A DNA stretch of 64,000 nucleotides from Abelmoschus esculentus (lineage: Eukaryota; Streptophyta; Magnoliopsida; Malvales; Malvaceae): assembly GCA_035048815.1 (NCBI GenBank), contig JAUCBN010000037.1, forward strand, positions 13,606,001-13,670,000. The letters run 5' to 3'. Positions 60,882 to 64,000 of the stretch are shown here, piece by piece; positions within the stretch are counted from its first letter, which is position 1; each line of letters begins with the position of its first letter. Both the position numbers and the translations under genes were made by a program. The notes below the pieces were generated by a model. The model was not told the origin of the DNA. It did no database searches and saw nothing but the letters and a program-made list of their open reading frames with translations.

Positions 60882-62215
60882 TGATAAGTGCTTAATTCAC
60901 TATCACTTTTTACACCTTTCATGGACAATAATCACTTAATCTACACCTACTTGGACTAAAGCATGTACTTAATGTGAGATATTTAGATATTTTGCTTTTG
61001 CGACTTATAAAGATGATATTTATAGAAAATGCAAGCTTTACGACACCTTTGTGCATTTGCAGGAAGATCAGATGCCGTGGCAGAGATTGATACCGAGGTA
61101 GGACCTGCGGCAGCGATAGTACCTGGTGAACAAGTACTGATATGGTAGGCGATCTGAAGAGAAAAATTAGGTGGACGTTTCTGGACAAAGTCAAAGGCCA
61201 CGCGTGAAAAGAATCCTTGTGGGAATAAACTTGGAAATAAAACAAATATTTTATTTATGTACTTGACTTGTGTTTTACTCCAAGTTTTATTCCTACATAG
61301 GAAAGGTTTGCCCTATGCCAAGCCTATATAAACCATAGCCGCCCAAGGAGAAGGACATATCATATACTAGAGAGCCGAATTAGAGAGTTCATTTTAGAAT
61401 TTAGAGTTTTCTTTGTTTCTCGTTATGTTCTAATTTCCTTTAGGCTTAGGTGAAAGTTTTAGAGTATTTGTGAGAAGAGATTGAACTTTGTTTTCTTGTT
61501 TCAATGCAATAAAATATCAAGATTTGCTTATTCTTTGCCATTCATTGTTCTTGCATTCAAGCTCGGGAGAGAAGTTTGCGAGAGACATATTTATCTAATA
61601 TCGGGAGAGTTAGATTCACGAAAGGAATAAGTACGGTATTTTTTTATTCGGAAAATACTAACTCAGCCTAGGGATAGGTTAGAGTTTCAGCGGCTAAAAG
61701 AAGTGTGGGATTGGTTGGTGATTATAATTGATTCACGCCGGGAGGTATCGTCAAGGATTAGTCATCAACAACACTTCGACTTAGGGATAAGCGGAGTCAT
61801 TAAAGTACACTTTGCCGAATCTTGGTAAAGTCTACCCAAGAGCAAGGGATTGCCGCGGCGGACGAACATCATCACTATCGAGGCAGTAAAACTGCAGTGT
61901 TGCCGAGGCAGTGTTGTGTGATTGCATTGGACAAAGACAAGTCAATTGAATCCACAATGCAATACAACTAGATTCTGGCCACCTTCTTATTCTGATTATT
62001 TTCTCATTATTTAGTTTGTTTTATTATTCAAGTTATTTAGTTTACTCCAACCCAAATCATCTATGTTTTTATTTTATTTTTTTTACAGAGCAAGAAGACA
62101 AAAGAAGGCATATTAAGTAGACCAATCCCTGTAGAGACGATATTCGATAATACTTATCACTTTATTACTTGCGACATGTACACTTGCACTAATTGCGCAC
62201 TTTTTACACGCAATA
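60882..62215 (+). repeat. 3' LTR of inner element (1,334 bp)
   Basis: Begins TGATAAGTGC and repeats the left LTR, with TATA box at 61325-61332. Its last bases read CGCAATA instead of CGCAACA and run straight into a duplicated piece of flanking reverse transcriptase. Confidence 0.88.
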
Positions 62216-62244
62216 ATGAGATTTTTCGGCTAAACGTTCTATCG
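62211..62244. repeat. filler duplication at the right border of inner element
   Basis: CAATAATGAGATTTTTCGGC...GTTCTATC occurs here and, unbroken in its native context, at 62343-62376. The copy lies between the LTR end and the resumption of the reverse transcriptase sequence. Confidence 0.8.
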
Positions 62245-62890
62245 ATAGGCGAACGTGCCGAATGGGCAGGTAAAGGTAGTCTTTTCTTAATCTTCAAGCG
62301 CTACAGGAATTTGAAAGATACCTGAAAAGACATTAAGACAACAATAATGAGATTTTTCGGCTAAACGTTCTATCATTTGATCAATAAACGGAAGTGGAAA
62401 ATGATCTTTTCTATTTAAAGAATTCAACTTCCTGTAATCGATGCATACGCAGTATCCATTTGCACACGTGTTGGAACTAAGTCACCTTCCGAATTTTTAA
62501 TTACTGTTACTCCGGTTTTCTTTGGAACCACATGGACCGGACTTACCCAATTACTTTCTGATATCGGATAGATGATGTCAGCATCTAGAAGCTTTTGTAT
62601 CTCCTTTTTCACCACTTCCATCATTGGTGGGTTCAAATGACGTTGTCCTTCTCGATATGGTTTCGCTCCTTCCTCGATTTTTATCTTATGCATACAAATC
62701 GAAGGACTAAGTCCTTTGATGTCTGCGATGGTCTATCCAATAGCTTGCTTGTGTGCACCTAATACACTTACCAAACTATTTTCCTCCTCTTTCGAAAGTT
62801 TACTTGAGATAATTACCGGTAAAGAATTATCTTTTCCTAAAAACGCATATTTTAGGTGATCCAATAATTCTTTAAGTTCAACTTCAGGTG
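62245..62890 (-). pseudogene. Athila reverse transcriptase N-terminal half
   Basis: Contains KPYREGQRHLNPPMMEVVKK, LLDADIIYPISESNWVSPVH and, after a frame change near 62445, IDYRKLNSLNRKDHFPLPF and SGIFQIPVALED. A stop falls inside the last segment, before EKTTFTCPFGTFAY. The reading ends at the border of the nested element, just before the catalytic half found at 55962-56175. Confidence 0.85.
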
Positions 62891-62891
62891 C

Positions 62892-64000
62892 TTACAAAAT
62901 CGAAGGTAAAAGTTTAGATTTAGAAGGAGCTAGAGAAAAATTAGATTTAACAAAGGAAATATTTTCCAACTCCCTTTCATCTTCTTCGTAGCGAATTTCT
63001 TGATCCCTGAAAAAATTGAAAAAATTAGTTTCTAAAAATGTATCAACAAGTGGATAAATAATATCAATAGAGTTAATCTTTTTAACTTGATCAGGATATT
63101 TCATTGCTTTATAAACATCAAACTCTACTACCTCATCGTCGAATTCCATTGTTAAAATACCGCTTCTTACATCAATCTTTGTATGAGCGGTACTCAAGAA
63201 TGGTCATCCCAAAAGAATTTCAGAACAAGTGTTGGTTTTATCGCTTTTCATATCGATGACATAAAAATCAGCAGGAAAAATGAGAACATCAACTTTTACT
63301 AGAACATTTTCGAGCACTCCTTCAGGATATATGATGGAACGATCCGCCAACTGTATAGTGACTCTTGTTTCCTTTAAAGGCTCGTTAGTAATCGTTTTAT
63401 AAACCGAAAAAGGCATAACATTAATTGAAACTCCTAAATTGCACATGGCACGATTAATTAAAACATTCCCAATTTTACAAGGAATAGCGAACATACCTTG
63501 ATCTTTCATTTTTGGAGGAAACTTTCGCTGAAAAACTGCAGAAACGTTTTCTCCCAGATTTACCTTTTCATTTTCGGTTAATTTCCTCTTTGTAGTGCAC
63601 AATTCTTTTAAAAATTTGGCATACCTTAGTACTTGTCAGATCACATCCAAAAGAGGTATGTTAACTTGCACCTTTTTAAATATATCAATAATTTCCTTTT
63701 CCTCAACCTTTTTATCACATTTCGCCAACCGTGATGAAAACGGAGGTGTGATTTCTTTAGAAATAAAAGGGGTAGAAGGCGAAGGGGAGGAAATTTTACC
63801 TTGAGATTTGGGAGTCGGCGTTTCCTTCTTTTTTTCCGACTGTTCAGTGGTTTCCTTTGGAACATCAGGATTAATTATTGTCCCACTTCTAAGGGTAATG
63901 GCACTAACGTTTTCCCTCGGGTTTAGCTCGATTTGGGATGGAAGTTTTCCTTGTGATTCTAGTTTTCCTACGATTTGAGCTTAATGGGACATTTGCTTAT
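62892..64000 (-). pseudogene. Athila gag tail and aspartic protease
   Basis: At 63888-63960 the gag tail reads GKLPSQIELNPRENVSAITL. The protease stretch (63204-63602) includes CNLGVSINVMPFSVY, where the catalytic aspartate of the usual DLGAS motif is asparagine, then ADRSIIYPEGVLENVLVKVD and FPADFYVIDM. A TGA interrupts the ILLG-PFLSTAHTKIDV junction at about 63202. The linker ILTMEFDDEVVEFDVYKAMK follows. The gag start is beyond the window. Confidence 0.85.

Larger units (their letters stand above)
56176..62215 (+). mobile_element. internally deleted (LARD-like) LTR retrotransposon, nested
   Basis: Two direct LTRs (56176-57529 and 60882-62215) bracket 3.35 kb. A primer-binding site follows the left LTR and a polypurine tract precedes the right one. 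The interior keeps only remnants of the protease linker and the integrase tail (57568-57998), then two extra ORFs. RT, RNase H and the catalytic part of integrase are absent, so it is non-autonomous. The insertion splits the minus-strand Athila element inside reverse transcriptase. LTR differences (a 22-bp insertion in the right LTR at about 61800, a ~40-bp gap at about 61190) show it is not very recent. Confidence 0.88.
53401..64000 (-). mobile_element. Athila-type Ty3/gypsy retrotransposon, decayed and interrupted
   Basis: Read on the minus strand from the right edge: gag tail, protease, reverse transcriptase, then a 6-kb foreign LTR element (56176-62215), then the rest of reverse transcriptase, RNase H and integrase, and a 3' region with GGGAGGCAACCCA (about 53885). 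A purine tract (GTGTGGGAGGGGAAA) sits at 53401-53415. Domain order is Ty3/gypsy. Phrases such as NPRENVSAITLRSG, GPF-SSFGN and DYVSKWVEAKA are typical of the Athila/Tat group. Several in-frame stops and frame changes make it inactive. Its 5' LTR is outside the window. Confidence 0.88.

Overview
This is plant nuclear DNA, almost certainly from a eudicot: intron-rich GT-AG genes, AT-rich intergenic DNA, and plant-specific families (SPA1, a classical arabinogalactan peptide, a cytokinin response factor, Athila-type retrotransposons). I cannot name the species from sequence alone. Coordinates of spliced genes come from reading exon-intron boundaries by eye; each intact gene model sums to a multiple of three.

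Genes, left to right: a broken ADNT1-type mitochondrial carrier tail at the window edge; SPA1 (+, 7 coding exons, 981 aa), a partner of the COP1 ubiquitin ligase in light signalling; a heavily damaged DUF1221 kinase pseudogene (-); a CMP-sialic-acid-transporter-like Golgi nucleotide-sugar transporter (+, 8 exons, 335 aa); gamma-tubulin (+, 11 exons, complete except for a net 4-nt loss in exon 4); an AGP16/AGP20-type arabinogalactan peptide (+, 2 exons, 71 aa); an MTM1-type mitochondrial carrier (-, 10 exons, 395 aa); and a CRF5/CRF6-type AP2/ERF transcription factor (-, single exon, 311 aa). From memory of Arabidopsis gene numbering, CRF-carrier-AGP-SPA1 (At2g46310-At2g46340) and CRF-AGP-gamma-tubulin (At3g61630-At3g61650) are adjacent there. 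This window therefore looks like an ancestral block from which both Arabidopsis segments derive. The kinase and the CMP-sialic-acid-type transporter are likewise close neighbours around At5g41730-At5g41760.

The rest is mobile DNA. At 19555-29151 lies a Mutator-like inverted-repeat element (9-bp target duplication) holding an 8.2-kb hAT transposon (perfect 8-bp target duplication) whose BED/hAT transposase has only two visible lesions. Smaller elements include two 479-bp fold-back elements of one family, a 170-bp hAT MITE with a perfect target duplication, a 203-bp hairpin MITE, a 648-bp inverted-repeat element, tRNA-derived SINE relics and a LINE RNase H relic. The right end (53.4-64 kb) is a decayed Athila-type gag-pol element (-) split inside reverse transcriptase by a second LTR element (+, 56176-62215). 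That inner element has lost nearly all of gag-pol but keeps two extra ORFs and many copies of a short GC-rich palindrome.

No defence, CRISPR, RNA-gene or operon-like system is present. The most notable items are the single frameshift in an otherwise complete gamma-tubulin gene, the datable nesting of hAT in a Mutator-like element, the hybrid structure and palindromes of the inner LTR element, and the two-block microsynteny.
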